A DNA stretch of 34,034 nucleotides from Bacillota bacterium (GCA_022360955.1 JAKSBV010000254.1:1-34034); one strand, 5' to 3'; positions 7,701 to 15,697 are shown, counted from the first letter of the stretch. The notes: generated by a model not told the origin, from the letters alone. A program made the numbers and translations.

Positions 7701-8156
7701 TTAGAAATAGGGGGCACCCCAAAATGCCAGCTGGCTTCTCAGCATCCTAAACAATTGGTGCATATATTCCTGCTCATTAATGATATGCCCGATTAATGCC
7801 TGCCAGACTTTATCTTCCTCCCCATAGGTCTTTACGCATTTTAACACACTCAAAAAATCACAATTGTACCTTAAAAACGCCTCTACCAGATTCCTTATGC
7901 CGCTCATCGGGGGACATACCCTCCATCCTGCGCCCCCGTACCCTAACCGGCAGCAGGCATCTCTAACCGCTCTATGTAAGTGTTCAAAGTTCTTTTGGAC
8001 CTCATCCAATTGCTTGATAATCTCTTTCGACAAGTCTTTATCCGTCAATTCCGCCACCGTTTTGATAAAAACGGGATGTTCTTTGGAAATCTGGGTCCAC
8101 AGGTCTAATTCTCTCAAAACGCATCGAATATCGGTAACCGTTGTATAACAAAACAT
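7701..8156 (-). CDS. Small helical protein, DUF2935-like
   Basis: A 151-residue soluble protein predicted to be mostly helical. The N-terminal LRELDLWTQISKEHPVFIKTVAEL and the C-terminal HIINEQEYMHQLFRML resemble the two ends of a DUF2935 ferritin-like helical-bundle unit, with His and Glu residues at similar spacing; I make this match from memory and only weakly. The middle part GYGGAGWRVCPPMSG is distinctive. The open frame begins 7 codons further up, but AAGGAGGTG ends about 5 nt before the ATG at 8154-8156, which decides the start. It has its own terminator and is flanked by unrelated genes. Function unknown; some DUF2935 proteins are found in sporulating Firmicutes. Confidence 0.75.
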   Translation of the reverse strand: MFCYTTVTDIRCVLRELDLWTQISKEHPVFIKTVAELTDKDLSKEIIKQLDEVQKNFEHLHRAVRDACCRLGYGGAGWRVCPPMSGIRNLVEAFLRYNCDFLSVLKCVKTYGEEDKVWQALIGHIINEQEYMHQLFRMLRSQLAFWGAPYF

Positions 8157-8255
8157 AAAAACACCTCCTTCAAGCATATTATGAAGAAAGTGCTTCCTAT
8201 GCTACACCCTATCCGTAACCGAGCATATCAAATTTTAGTTGAGAGTTAAGCTATT

Positions 8256-9014
8256 TTACAATATCTGATTTAAAAAGGCCTTTGTCCTTTCATGGGAAGG
8301 GCTGCCAAAAATCTTTTGCGGCGGTCCTTCTTCCACAATCTCTCCATCATCCATAAAGATCACTCTATGGGCCACTTCCCGGGCAAATCCCATTTCATGG
8401 GTAACCACCAGCATGGTCATATGCTCTTCGGCCAGCTGACGCATAACTTTTAGCACTTCTCCCGTCAATTCAGGGTCTAAAGCCGACGTGGGCTCATCAA
8501 AAAGCATAATATCCGGCTTCATGGCCAGCGCTCTTGCAATCGCGACCCTCTGTTTTTGCCCGCCGGAAAGCTGGGACGGGTAGCTGGCTTTCTTCTCTGT
8601 CAGCCCTACCTTGTGAAGCAATTCGTCGGCAATGGCTGCGGCTTCTTCTTTGTTCGTTTTATTGACAATGACCGGCGCTTCTATGATATTTTCCAGCACC
8701 GTTTGATGGGGGAATAAATTAAAGTTCTGAAAGACCATTCCCATTTTTTTGCAAATCCTGCGCACTTCTTTTTCCGGTACATACTGGCTCTGTCCGTCAT
8801 CATCATCGGACACCATTGTTTCTCCTTCTATCTCAATAACACCTTTATCAATGATTTCCAGGTGGTTCAGACATCTCAAAAAAGTACTCTTACCGGACCC
8901 TGAAGGGCCTATAATTGCAATCACTTCTCCTTTATTTACTTCCAGAGAAATCCCCTTTAATACTTCTAATCGATTAAACTGCTTATAAATATTCGTGGCC
9001 TTAAGCATCTTCAT
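8256..9014 (-). CDS. Polar amino acid ABC transporter, ATP-binding protein (GlnQ type)
   Basis: A 252-residue ABC ATPase of the polar amino acid uptake family. Walker A is GPSGSGKST (about residues 34-42), the Q-loop region is [18 protein letters not shown], the ABC signature is [15 protein letters not shown], Walker B is [14 protein letters not shown], and the switch His is in [28 protein letters not shown]. The family-typical tail [13 protein letters not shown] is present. It is the last gene of a complete importer, 12 bp behind the permease. The ATPase drives import from the cytoplasmic face. The substrate amino acid is not determined. Confidence 0.95.
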   Translation of the reverse strand: MKMLKATNIYKQFNRLEVLKGISLEVNKGEVIAIIGPSGSGKSTFLRCLNHLEIIDKGVIEIEGETMVSDDDDGQSQYVPEKEVRRICKKMGMVFQNFNLFPHQTVLENIIEAPVIVNKTNKEEAAAIADELLHKVGLTEKKASYPSQLSGGQKQRVAIARALAMKPDIMLFDEPTSALDPELTGEVLKVMRQLAEEHMTMLVVTHEMGFAREVAHRVIFMDDGEIVEEGPPQKIFGSPSHERTKAFLNQIL

Positions 9015-9026
9015 ATTATCATTCCC

Positions 9027-9680
9027 CTATTCGTATACAGCATATATTTGCTCAAGCTTTTTAAATATCTGTGTAATGACAAACGTCATTGCCAAATAAA
9101 AGACAGCAGCAACAATAAAGGGTGATGTGATTGCATCTCTATTCACAATCTGTTTAGCCGCTCTTAACAGTTCTCCCAACCCGATGGCATACACCAGGGC
9201 CGTATCCTTCACCAGGGTTATGGTCTCATTGCTGACAGGAGGCAGTACACGTTTTACCATTTGCGGCAGTACGATCCTGCGCATGGTCTGCCAATAAGTC
9301 ATCCCTAAGGCTTTTGCGCCCTCATATTGACCCCTGTCAATAGATTGTATGCCGGCTCTGAAAATCTCGGCAAAATACGCTGCATAATTTAAAATAAAGG
9401 CAATGGCTGCCGCCGTAAATCTGCCCAGCCTTATACCGATGACGGGGATAAAAGGCAAGCCGAAATACACAAAAAACAATTGCAGCAACAACGGCGTCCC
9501 CCTTAGCAACCATATGTAGATACCTGTCATATCTCTCAAAAATTTAAATTTCGATATTTTCGCCAGCGCAAGGATTAATCCTAACGGTATGGACAAAAGA
9601 ATGGTTATGAAAAACAATTGCAGCGTAACACCCGTTCCGTTTAAAATGGGAACAATGATCCTAGACATATATTCCATCAT
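9027..9680 (-). CDS. Polar amino acid ABC transporter, permease (GlnP/HisM type)
   Basis: A 217-residue inner-membrane permease of the His/Glu/Gln/Arg/opine family. It has about five membrane spans: GTGVTLQLFFITILLSIPLGLILAL, GTPLLLQLFFVYFGLPFIPV, TAAAIAFILNYAAYFAEIFRAGI and a last span FIVAAVFYLAMTFVITQIF. The EAA-loop equivalent EGAKALGMTYWQTMRRIVLPQ contacts the ATPase. The open frame begins at 9695, but GGGAG lies 6-7 nt before the ATG at 9678-9680, so the shorter start is preferred. A single permease gene suggests a homodimeric channel. Confidence 0.94.
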   Translation of the reverse strand: MMEYMSRIIVPILNGTGVTLQLFFITILLSIPLGLILALAKISKFKFLRDMTGIYIWLLRGTPLLLQLFFVYFGLPFIPVIGIRLGRFTAAAIAFILNYAAYFAEIFRAGIQSIDRGQYEGAKALGMTYWQTMRRIVLPQMVKRVLPPVSNETITLVKDTALVYAIGLGELLRAAKQIVNRDAITSPFIVAAVFYLAMTFVITQIFKKLEQIYAVYE

Positions 9681-9702
9681 ATTTTTCTCTCCCATATATT
9701 AC

Positions 9703-9735
9703 TATAGGCTAATGGTTTGAAACCAATAGCCTATA
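9703..9735 (-). other. Intercistronic stem-loop between binding protein and permease
   Basis: TATAGGCTAATGGTTT (9703-9718) and AAACCAATAGCCTATA (9720-9735) form a 16-bp stem with one mismatch. There is no T run on the minus strand. In importers of this kind such a stem often protects the upstream binding-protein message and lowers permease/ATPase expression; that role is inferred. Confidence 0.6.
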
Positions 9736-9763
9736 TGCTTCATCATTTTTGCACGATACACAA

Positions 9764-10591
9764 CTATTTTACAATATCTTCACCAAACCACTCTTTAGAA
9801 ATCCTGGCCGACGTACCGTCTTCCTTCATTTCATCCAGAACCTTTTGAAGTTCATTCAATAGTTCCGTATCCTCTTTCCTCAATCCCACACCAAATTCTT
9901 GAACGCCAAAGTTATCTTCCAAAATGACATATTCATCAGGCTTTTTGGCAATATAGTACCTTCCTACCACTTCGTCTACCACAACAGCATCGGTCCTGCC
10001 GATCTTGAGGTCCATTAAAGCTTCATTATTATTCGCATATTCGACGATATCTTCCAATGACTTTAAGGTTTCCTGATCTGCCTCCAACGCATCCTTGCTG
10101 CTGCTTCCTGCTTGAAGGCCTATGATTTTACCCGCAAGGTCTGTTTTACCCTTAATCTCCGAGCCTTTTACTACAACGATGATTTGTTTGTCTTCAAGAT
10201 ATGGCTTGGTAAAACTTATCTCTTTTTGCCTCTCCGGCGTTATGGTCAAACCATTCCATATTAAATCGATGTTTTTACTATTTAGTTCAAGTATGTTGCT
10301 CTCCCAGTTTATCGGTTGAAATGTTACCTCCACACCCATTCTTTTTGCCGCTTCCTTGGCCATATCAATATCAAAACCTATAATCTCACCCTTTTCATCC
10401 AAAAACCCCATAGGCGGAAAATTATCGTCCAAACCCACTACAATCTTTTCCATCTTTTCCGTTTCATTTGACGAACCGGCTGCATCCGGTGCTTTAGCGG
10501 GTGTACCGGACTCATCTTGACCGGAGCATCCTGTTAAAATAAGACTTGCTGCCAACGCCACCATTAAAATGGTCATTAGTATCCTTTTCAT
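9764..10591 (-). CDS. Polar amino acid ABC transporter, substrate-binding lipoprotein
   Basis: About 275 residues. The N-terminus is a lipoprotein signal (KRILMTILMVALAASLILTGC) with Cys near residue 22 as the lipid anchor, then a Ser/Pro/Ala linker. The mature part is a family 3 solute-binding protein: KIVVGLDDNFPPMGFLDEKGEIIGFDIDMAKEAAKRMG is the diagnostic start, and LIWNGLTITPERQKEISFTKPYLEDKQIIVV and KIGRTDAVVVDEVVGRYYI follow. It captures a polar amino acid outside the membrane and delivers it to the permease. Two adjacent ATGs are possible (10594 and 10591); GGGGAG lies too close to the first, so the second is favoured. Confidence 0.94.
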   Translation of the reverse strand: MKRILMTILMVALAASLILTGCSGQDESGTPAKAPDAAGSSNETEKMEKIVVGLDDNFPPMGFLDEKGEIIGFDIDMAKEAAKRMGVEVTFQPINWESNILELNSKNIDLIWNGLTITPERQKEISFTKPYLEDKQIIVVVKGSEIKGKTDLAGKIIGLQAGSSSKDALEADQETLKSLEDIVEYANNNEALMDLKIGRTDAVVVDEVVGRYYIAKKPDEYVILEDNFGVQEFGVGLRKEDTELLNELQKVLDEMKEDGTSARISKEWFGEDIVK

Positions 10592-10643
10592 CATTACTCC
10601 CCTTTACCCTTCCGTATAAAACGATATTTTTTAAACAACATTC

Positions 10644-10674
10644 ATTATACTTTAATATACTAAAATAGTAAAGT
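10644..10674 (-). promoter_or_regulatory. Promoter of the amino acid importer, with inverted repeat between its boxes
   Basis: Minus strand: TTTACT (10667-10672), a 17-nt spacer and a perfect TATAAT (10644-10649). ACTTTA and TAAAGT arms, with matching TAT/ATA inside, span the spacer, which would suit a repressor or activator site. Confidence 0.5.
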
Positions 10675-10785
10675 GATAAATTCATAAACTGAATATAAAT
10701 ATCCTTTTATGTTATTTATTTTCACGGATTTACATAAGAAAGCGGCATTTTTGAAATGTTTAATGTAAATCTTGAACACTGCCCG

Positions 10786-11970
10786 TTAAAGCCTGTTCAA
10801 CAAAAGTTGCATGATCTGCTCCTTTTCCAACTGAACGGGATTATTTTTATTGCCCGCTGCCTCAGCAATTTTATCCAGATCGTGTTTGGAGATGCCATAC
10901 TTGCCCAAGCGCGGTATTTTAAGTACTTTAATCCATTCTTCAACAGCTGCAATAAGTTGCTCACAACATCGCTCAACATCATTTTCGTCGGTTCCCGCAA
11001 CCATCGCACCCACCTTCGCATACTTTTTGAGATAGGGATTTTCCCCCACCCCCTCCTGACGAAGCAAACCGATATTCATCTTGACCGCTTCACCGACCAA
11101 CGTACCGCAAACAACGCCATGGGGTATATCAAAGTATCCTCCGACCGGCGAAGCCAATCCGTGTACGATCCCCAATCCCGCATTTGCCAGGGCAATACCC
11201 GACATCAGGGAGGCATAAGCCATCCCGGCCCGTGCATTTACGTTGTCCGCCTCTGTTGTACACACAGGAATCAGGCATTCTTTTATATAGTGCAGCCCGC
11301 TCAATGCAACCGCATCGGTCATGGGTGAGGCTTGGACGGATACATAGGCACCAAGCAGTTGTGTAAAAGCATCCAGCCCGCTTGCTGCCGTTACGTCCGG
11401 CGGACAGGATATGGTAAGCATGGGGTCAAGGACCGCGATATCAGGCACAAACCGGTCGTGCCGCAGAGACTTTTTGAAGCCCTTTTCACCGATTTGACTC
11501 AACACCGCGTTTTTGGTTGCTTCGCTTCCCGTTCCGGAAGTTGTCGGAACCGCAATAAAAGGTACTTTTGTGCCCGTATGCTTCTTTCCCTTTCCCACTC
11601 CTTCTAGATATGCCATCACCGAATCATCTTGAAGCAGCATAGCGGAAATCGCTTTCCCCGCGTCCAGCACACTTCCGCCGCCAATGGCCAATACCGCATC
11701 AATCTGCTTATGCCTATGGCGCTCAACTGCCTCATCGATCAACGCCGGGGAAGGTTCCCCTTTCACCGCAACATCAAACACCTGCATGGAACGCTTTCTC
11801 AAACGGTCGCATAGCTCCTCGTATTGGCCTGTGGCACGAAGGGAAGAACCGCCTGTCACGATAAGAACCTTTTCCCCATATTGCGAGATGATGTCGTCAA
11901 GCTTTCCAAAGGTACCGGCACCGAACACAACCTTTGGTGTATTTGCGAATACAAAGGATTCTATCACCAT
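10786..11970 (-). CDS. Iron-containing alcohol dehydrogenase
   Basis: A 394-residue group III (Fe-type) alcohol dehydrogenase. It opens MVIESFVFANTPKVVFGAGTFGKL, the usual start. EKVLIVTGGSSLR and AVLAIGGGSVLDAGKAISAML carry the NAD(P)-binding GGGSxxDxxK motif; TKVPFIAVPTTSGTGSEATKNAVL follows. The metal site lies in SGLDAFTQLLGAYVS and GLGIVHGLASPVGGYFDIPHGVVCG, where the His residues are ligands. It interconverts an alcohol or lactaldehyde-like substrate with the aldehyde or ketone. The open frame extends 28 codons further up, but GGAGGAG upstream of the ATG at 11968-11970 and family alignment fix the start. It overlaps the upstream small gene by 7 bp, so the pair is translationally coupled. 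Confidence 0.93.
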   Translation of the reverse strand: MVIESFVFANTPKVVFGAGTFGKLDDIISQYGEKVLIVTGGSSLRATGQYEELCDRLRKRSMQVFDVAVKGEPSPALIDEAVERHRHKQIDAVLAIGGGSVLDAGKAISAMLLQDDSVMAYLEGVGKGKKHTGTKVPFIAVPTTSGTGSEATKNAVLSQIGEKGFKKSLRHDRFVPDIAVLDPMLTISCPPDVTAASGLDAFTQLLGAYVSVQASPMTDAVALSGLHYIKECLIPVCTTEADNVNARAGMAYASLMSGIALANAGLGIVHGLASPVGGYFDIPHGVVCGTLVGEAVKMNIGLLRQEGVGENPYLKKYAKVGAMVAGTDENDVERCCEQLIAAVEEWIKVLKIPRLGKYGISKHDLDKIAEAAGNKNNPVQLEKEQIMQLLLNRL

Positions 11971-12272
11971 CGTTCCCGCTCCTCCGGCGCAACCACCTGA
12001 TGGGCTATGCCTTTTCTTGGTTTTGCCATCCAGTCCGCCACCCTTTCGCGCCATTTCAAATAATGGGGGGTGTTTTTATGTTCTGCCGCTGCTTTTTCCG
12101 TTTCATAAGCTTCATACAATGTAAAACGTGCAGGATCGTCGATGCTTTGCAACACATCAAACCGTAAATTGCCCGCCTCCCGGATCGAAGCGTTATGGTT
12201 TTCAACCGTGGCCTTTTTAAAGTCCTCAATATGTTCCTCTTTGACATAAACTTCTACCGTTGTCACTATCAT
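11964..12272 (-). CDS. Antibiotic biosynthesis monooxygenase (ABM, YgiN/LsrG-like) domain protein
   Basis: A 102-residue protein with the dimeric alpha-beta barrel fold of the ABM family: MIVTTVEVYVKEEHIEDFKKATVENHNASIREAGNLRFDVLQSIDDPARFTLYEAYETEKAAAEHKNTPHYLKW, where the F-x-x-A, E-x-G, D-x-x-x-F-x-L-Y-E and H segments are typical. Relatives are small quinol or anthrone monooxygenases and the LsrG isomerase, all cofactor-free. Two ATGs exist; the second (12270-12272) has AGGGGAG 9 nt upstream, while the first is too close to it. Its stop overlaps the start of the alcohol dehydrogenase. An LsrG-like isomerase acting with a dehydrogenase on a small hydroxy-carbonyl compound is possible but unproven. 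Confidence 0.88.
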   Translation of the reverse strand: MIVTTVEVYVKEEHIEDFKKATVENHNASIREAGNLRFDVLQSIDDPARFTLYEAYETEKAAAEHKNTPHYLKWRERVADWMAKPRKGIAHQVVAPEERERW

Positions 12273-12359
12273 ACGTTCCATCTCCCCTTTTATATTTTGT
12301 TTTTGCTGCTGCTCCCTCTACCACACTAACAGCCCCTAAAACAGCCTATGATTTATTCT

Positions 12360-12420
12360 TAATTTTAGAATGATTCATTCTTAATTCTTAATTCTTCATT
12401 ATTAATTATTCATTATTCAT
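12360..12420. repeat. AT-rich short tandem-like repeat
   Basis: A run of related units of the form ATTCTTAATTCTT and ATTATTCATT between panD and the ABM gene. It looks like a low-complexity extragenic repeat, and I see no gene in it. No terminator with a T run was found for the pan operon here. Confidence 0.5.
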
Positions 12421-12437
12421 CGCCTTCCCTTTCCATA

Positions 12438-12821
12438 TCATTTTATTTCCCCATGGACCTCCACATCGCTTTTCTCAACAATTTCATTTTTTTCATTGAC
12501 AAAAACAATATTCGGTTTAAACCCTCTGGCCTCTTTTTCCTCCATCCAGCAGTAGGCTATAATAATCACATTATCGCCCCGCTGCGTAAGTCTGGCAGCC
12601 GCACCGTTCAAACAAACCATTCCGCTGCCGGCATCCCCTTCAATGACATAGGTTTCCAGTCTGGCACCGTTATGATTGTTCACAATCTGCACCCTTTCGC
12701 CGGGCAAAATGCCGGCGGCCTCTAACAAAGTCTTATCAATGGTAATACTGCCGACATAATTTAAATCGGCCTCGGTTACCGTTGCTCTGTGTATTTTTCC
12801 TTTGACCATATTAAGCAGCAT
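12438..12821 (-). CDS. panD: Aspartate 1-decarboxylase precursor
   Basis: A 127-residue proenzyme of normal length. [29 protein letters not shown] matches the canonical PanD start, with the self-cleavage site Gly24-Ser25 in YVGS; cleavage yields the pyruvoyl group that decarboxylates L-aspartate to beta-alanine. [34 protein letters not shown] and [13 protein letters not shown] are conserved. It is the last gene of the pan operon, starting 3 bp after panC. Beta-alanine is one of the two substrates of PanC, so the operon supplies both halves of pantothenate. Confidence 0.97.
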   Translation of the reverse strand: MLLNMVKGKIHRATVTEADLNYVGSITIDKTLLEAAGILPGERVQIVNNHNGARLETYVIEGDAGSGMVCLNGAAARLTQRGDNVIIIAYCWMEEKEARGFKPNIVFVNEKNEIVEKSDVEVHGEIK

Positions 12822-12824
12822 ATG

Positions 12825-13673
12825 CTACACCTCCATCCTGATATTGTCAATCAAGCGCGTTTTTCCGATCTTCACCGCCAGGGCTATTAAGACATCTCCC
12901 TGTACCTTCTCAATCTTTTGAAGGGTTCGGGCATTGACAATCTCTATATAGTCAATATCAGCCTCTTTTGCCGATCGAATATTTTCTATTATAAACGCCC
13001 TTATTTTGGAAGCGTCCTCTTCCCCGCTTTCTATCATTTCCTTTGCCCTAAACAAAGATTGGGAAAGTACGACCGCTTCCTTTCTCCCTTGCGGCGTGAG
13101 ATAGGTATTCCTGGAGCTCAACGCCAAGCCGTCTTCTTCTCGTATGATCGGACACGGAATGATGTCGATATCAAAATCCAAATCTCTAACCATTTGCTGA
13201 ATAACTGCTACCTGCTGGGCATCCTTTTGCCCGAAATAGGCCCTATCGGGCATCACAATATTAAACAGCTTGGAAACAATCGTTGTCACACCTTTAAAGT
13301 GTCCCGGCCTTGACCGGCCGCAAAGTAAGCCGGTAATGCTTCCTTCCGCCTCCACATAGGTGGTATATCCCTCGGGATACATCTCCTGCGCCGGCGGTGC
13401 GAACAACAGATCCACGCCCACCGTCTCTGCCAGTTGACTGTCCCGCTCAAAATCTCTGGGGTAACTATCCAGATCCTCCCCCTGTCCGAATTGGGTTGGG
13501 TTCACAAATATACTGATCACAACAACATCATTTTCTTGTCGGGCCCTCTCCATCAGAGACAGGTGTCCCTGATGCAAATAACCCATTGTCGGTACAAACC
13601 CTATTGTTTTGTGCGCTGTACGCGCTTTTTTAAGTTCATCTCTTACATCGGCTATGGTATGCAATATTTTCAT
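12825..13673 (-). CDS. panC: Pantothenate synthetase (pantoate-beta-alanine ligase)
   Basis: A 282-residue ligase that joins pantoate and beta-alanine with ATP, via pantoyl adenylate. IGFVPTMGYLHQGHLSLMERAR contains the HIGH-like nucleotide motif, VSIFVNPTQFGQGEDLDSYPRDFERD the pantoate-binding strand, and LCGRSRPGHFKGVTTIVSKLFNIVMPDRAYFGQKDAQQ the central ATP/pantoate site; LALSSRNTYL is the KMSKS-like segment. AGGAGG precedes the ATG at 12 nt, a little far, with AAAGGA closer. It lies between panB and panD. Confidence 0.97.
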   Translation of the reverse strand: MKILHTIADVRDELKKARTAHKTIGFVPTMGYLHQGHLSLMERARQENDVVVISIFVNPTQFGQGEDLDSYPRDFERDSQLAETVGVDLLFAPPAQEMYPEGYTTYVEAEGSITGLLCGRSRPGHFKGVTTIVSKLFNIVMPDRAYFGQKDAQQVAVIQQMVRDLDFDIDIIPCPIIREEDGLALSSRNTYLTPQGRKEAVVLSQSLFRAKEMIESGEEDASKIRAFIIENIRSAKEADIDYIEIVNARTLQKIEKVQGDVLIALAVKIGKTRLIDNIRMEV

Positions 13674-13710
13674 GATCCTTTACGCCTCCTATCCGTTTGC
13701 CCTTACCCCA

Positions 13711-14547
13711 TCAATACAATTTTGCAATCACTTCGGCATCCATCTGAAACGAATGTTCCTTCCCGGGAAACACCCCGGTTTGCATTTCATCGATATACAT
13801 GGTTACGGCCTCTTTGATTGCCCCGCTTAAATCCGCATATTTCTTAACAAACTTAGGGGTAATATCGGTGTACATGCCCAGCATGTCCTGCATGACAAGC
13901 ACCTGTCCGTCACAATATTTTCCCGCTCCGATGCCTATGGTAGGGATATCCAATTGGCCGCTGATGATTTTTGCCAGCTGTTCCGGCACACACTCCAGCA
14001 CCAGCGCAAAAACGCCCGCATCCTGCAGCCTCAACGCTTCTTCCGCAATCTTCCTGGCCTGCTCTTCTTCCCTTCCCTGCACCTTAAACCCGCCGAACAT
14101 ATTGACCGACTGAGGTGTCAGCCCCAAATGTCCCATTACAGGTATCTGCGCCTTGACAATCGCTTTGACATTATCTAAGATATTGCTGCCGCCTTCCAGC
14201 TTGACCGCTTGAACATGACCTTGCTGCACCAAGCGCCCGGCATTTCTGACACTTTCCTCGACACTAATATGATAGGATAAAAACGGCATATCTCCTATAA
14301 TCATCGCCCTTTCGGCACCCCTGGAAACTGCTCTGCAATGATGAACCATATCTTCCATCGTAACCTGCAGCGTGTTCTCATACCCCAGCATCACCATTCC
14401 CAACGAATCACCCACCAGCAGGCTGTCTACTCCCGCTTCGTCCAGCAATTTAGCGGTAGAATAGTCATAGGCTGTGAGCATAGAAATTTTTTGATCATTC
14501 TTTTTGGCTTTCAAAAACGAATCTACGGTAAATCGTTGCTTTTTCAT
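13711..14547 (-). CDS. panB: 3-methyl-2-oxobutanoate hydroxymethyltransferase
   Basis: A 278-residue TIM-barrel enzyme that transfers a hydroxymethyl group from 5,10-methylene-tetrahydrofolate to ketoisovalerate, giving ketopantoate. SMLTAYDYSTAKLLDEAGVDSLLVGDSLGMVMLGYENTL includes the Asp of the Mg site; MIIGDMPFLSY the second Asp; AVKLEGG the substrate Lys region; GHLGLTPQSVNMFGGFKVQG the loop conserved in all PanB; and FALVLECVPEQLA the catalytic Glu. ATG with GAGAGGTG upstream. It begins 5 bp after the PanG-like gene. Confidence 0.97.
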   Translation of the reverse strand: MKKQRFTVDSFLKAKKNDQKISMLTAYDYSTAKLLDEAGVDSLLVGDSLGMVMLGYENTLQVTMEDMVHHCRAVSRGAERAMIIGDMPFLSYHISVEESVRNAGRLVQQGHVQAVKLEGGSNILDNVKAIVKAQIPVMGHLGLTPQSVNMFGGFKVQGREEEQARKIAEEALRLQDAGVFALVLECVPEQLAKIISGQLDIPTIGIGAGKYCDGQVLVMQDMLGMYTDITPKFVKKYADLSGAIKEAVTMYIDEMQTGVFPGKEHSFQMDAEVIAKLY

Positions 14548-14552
14548 CTTTT

Positions 14553-15419
14553 TTACACCTCTCTCAAAACTTTTTTCAGAGCATTTTCTTTCTGCTTATC
14601 CTTTAGTTTTTGCTTTTTTGCCAGTTCTAATGATTTAAAAGCAAATATCTTATAAAATTCCAATTCATCGGGGTGATTCTTTTTCAACGCTTCCATGTGC
14701 ATTTTTACAGTATGCACATCTCCCCTGGCAATAGGACCTGTCAGCGCGTGTTCCGTACCCAATTTTAAAATATTATCGAGCGTGCCCCAAATAAGGGGGG
14801 ATAACGCTTTAAATGCATCCGATTCCTCAATGCCTATGGCTTTGTATAAAGACAGCCCATAGTCCATTAAAGTGACAAGGTAATTGGACATAACACATGC
14901 GGCCGCATGATAGATGCCTTTCTGCTCCGCTGTGAGCTTGAAATATTGATTGCCCGTTTGCCTTAAAAGCTTCTCAACATCATCTATCTTTTCCCCGTCG
15001 CCTTCAATGCTGAATACGGTGTTCTCCAAATCCTCTGCGGCTTTCTTCACGTCCGCAAAGGCCTGGAGGGGATGCAGGGAAAAAGTATAGCATCCTTTTT
15101 CCTTAGCAGGACTTAAAAGCTGTGAAGAATGGGCACCGCTCATGTGTACCAGTATTTGACCTTCTGCCAGCAGGTCTTGCTCTGCCAATGTATTGCAGAC
15201 CTTCCCAATCTCATCGTCACCGGTCGTGATAAACAGGATATCCGAATGTTTAACCAATGAAGCCATTTCCTGCTCTGCCATACTGCCGGTCATTTCCGCC
15301 GCCCGCCGGGCAGACTCAAAACGTCGGCTGTAGTATCCATACACCGGCACTCCCTTTTGCTTCAAATAGCTTCCGAATGCCATCCCCACTTTTCCCGCGC
15401 CGATAAATCCGATTCTCAT
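14553..15419 (-). CDS. Rossmann-like/DUF2520 protein, probable PanG-type ketopantoate reductase
   Basis: A 288-residue protein. MRIGFIGAGKVGMAFGSYLKQKG is an N-terminal NAD(P)-binding GxGxxG fold; the C-terminal helical half (HAAACVMSNYLVTLMDYGLSLYKAIGI, LSPLIWGTLDNILKLGTEHALTGPIARGD) matches DUF2520. This architecture is the one reported for PanG, an alternative ketopantoate reductase first described in Francisella. Position as first gene of panG-B-C-D and the absence of panE or ilvC in the window support reduction of ketopantoate to pantoate. The open frame starts with GTG three codons up; GAGGAG 8 nt before the ATG at 15417-15419 favours the ATG. Function is inferred from context and family. 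Confidence 0.85.
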   Translation of the reverse strand: MRIGFIGAGKVGMAFGSYLKQKGVPVYGYYSRRFESARRAAEMTGSMAEQEMASLVKHSDILFITTGDDEIGKVCNTLAEQDLLAEGQILVHMSGAHSSQLLSPAKEKGCYTFSLHPLQAFADVKKAAEDLENTVFSIEGDGEKIDDVEKLLRQTGNQYFKLTAEQKGIYHAAACVMSNYLVTLMDYGLSLYKAIGIEESDAFKALSPLIWGTLDNILKLGTEHALTGPIARGDVHTVKMHMEALKKNHPDELEFYKIFAFKSLELAKKQKLKDKQKENALKKVLREV

Positions 15420-15662
15420 ATGATACACTCCTCAAAAAAATACCCTGCCCTGCCTATAACACCTATAGACAGAAAAGGGTATTTTGTAGATAAACAGCAC
15501 CACACGATGCCAATTCGTTCCGCAACAAAATCTCAAGGGCCTTGCGCCCGTCATTCTTGTACCTACGTACCGCTTTCAGTCTCTGTCCAAAGGATCAAAG
15601 CAGAAATTGCAGCAATATTAAATTATTTAATGCGTAATGGTTTGATTCTTTCGATATCAACC
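15420..15662 (-). promoter_or_regulatory. Leader of the pan operon, candidate cis-regulatory RNA
   Basis: About 240 nt of untranslated transcript between the promoter at 15669-15697 and the first pan gene. It contains several hairpins, for example GGGCGCAAGGCCC (15537-15549 region) and a GTAC-GTAC repeat, and ends in a terminator immediately before the ribosome binding site. A terminator in that place means the operon can be switched off by attenuation. The known Firmicutes pan RNA motif, which precedes pantothenate genes, is one candidate; I could not confirm it, and no T-box sequence was recognised. Confidence 0.5.
15434..15485 (-). terminator. Leader terminator before the pan operon
   Basis: Minus strand: AAAATACCCT pairs with AGGGTATTTT; an inner stem CTGTCTATA/TATAGGCAG surrounds a GGTGT loop; seven T follow. 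It sits just upstream of the GAGGAG of the first pan gene, the position of a regulatory attenuator rather than of an upstream gene's end. Confidence 0.75.
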
Positions 15663-15668
15663 AAGTTC

Positions 15669-15697
15669 ATTTTACCATTTAATAGCTAAAATTGCAA
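15669..15697 (-). promoter_or_regulatory. Promoter of the pan operon
   Basis: Minus strand TTGCAA (15692-15697), 17-nt spacer, TAAAAT (15669-15674). It lies about 250 bp upstream of the first pan gene and would produce the leader described above. Confidence 0.6.

Noticed and set aside
10756-11328. 190-codon plus-strand frame opposite the alcohol dehydrogenase
   Set aside because: Antisense to the conserved metal-binding half of the dehydrogenase; no ribosome binding site.
12310-12350. Short similarity between CTAACAGCCCCTAAA near 12330 and CTAACAGGCCCTAAA near 22243
   Set aside because: Only about 15 bp match, with no shared structure or context; chance is likely.
15420-15662. T-box riboswitch upstream of the pan operon
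   Set aside because: No T-box consensus (TGGNACCGCG) was found, and the region from the first structured part to the terminator is short for a full T-box. The region is kept only as an unassigned leader.
15357-15689. 110-codon plus-strand frame across the panG start and the pan leader
   Set aside because: It runs opposite the leader hairpins and terminator, has no ribosome binding site and no recognisable domain.
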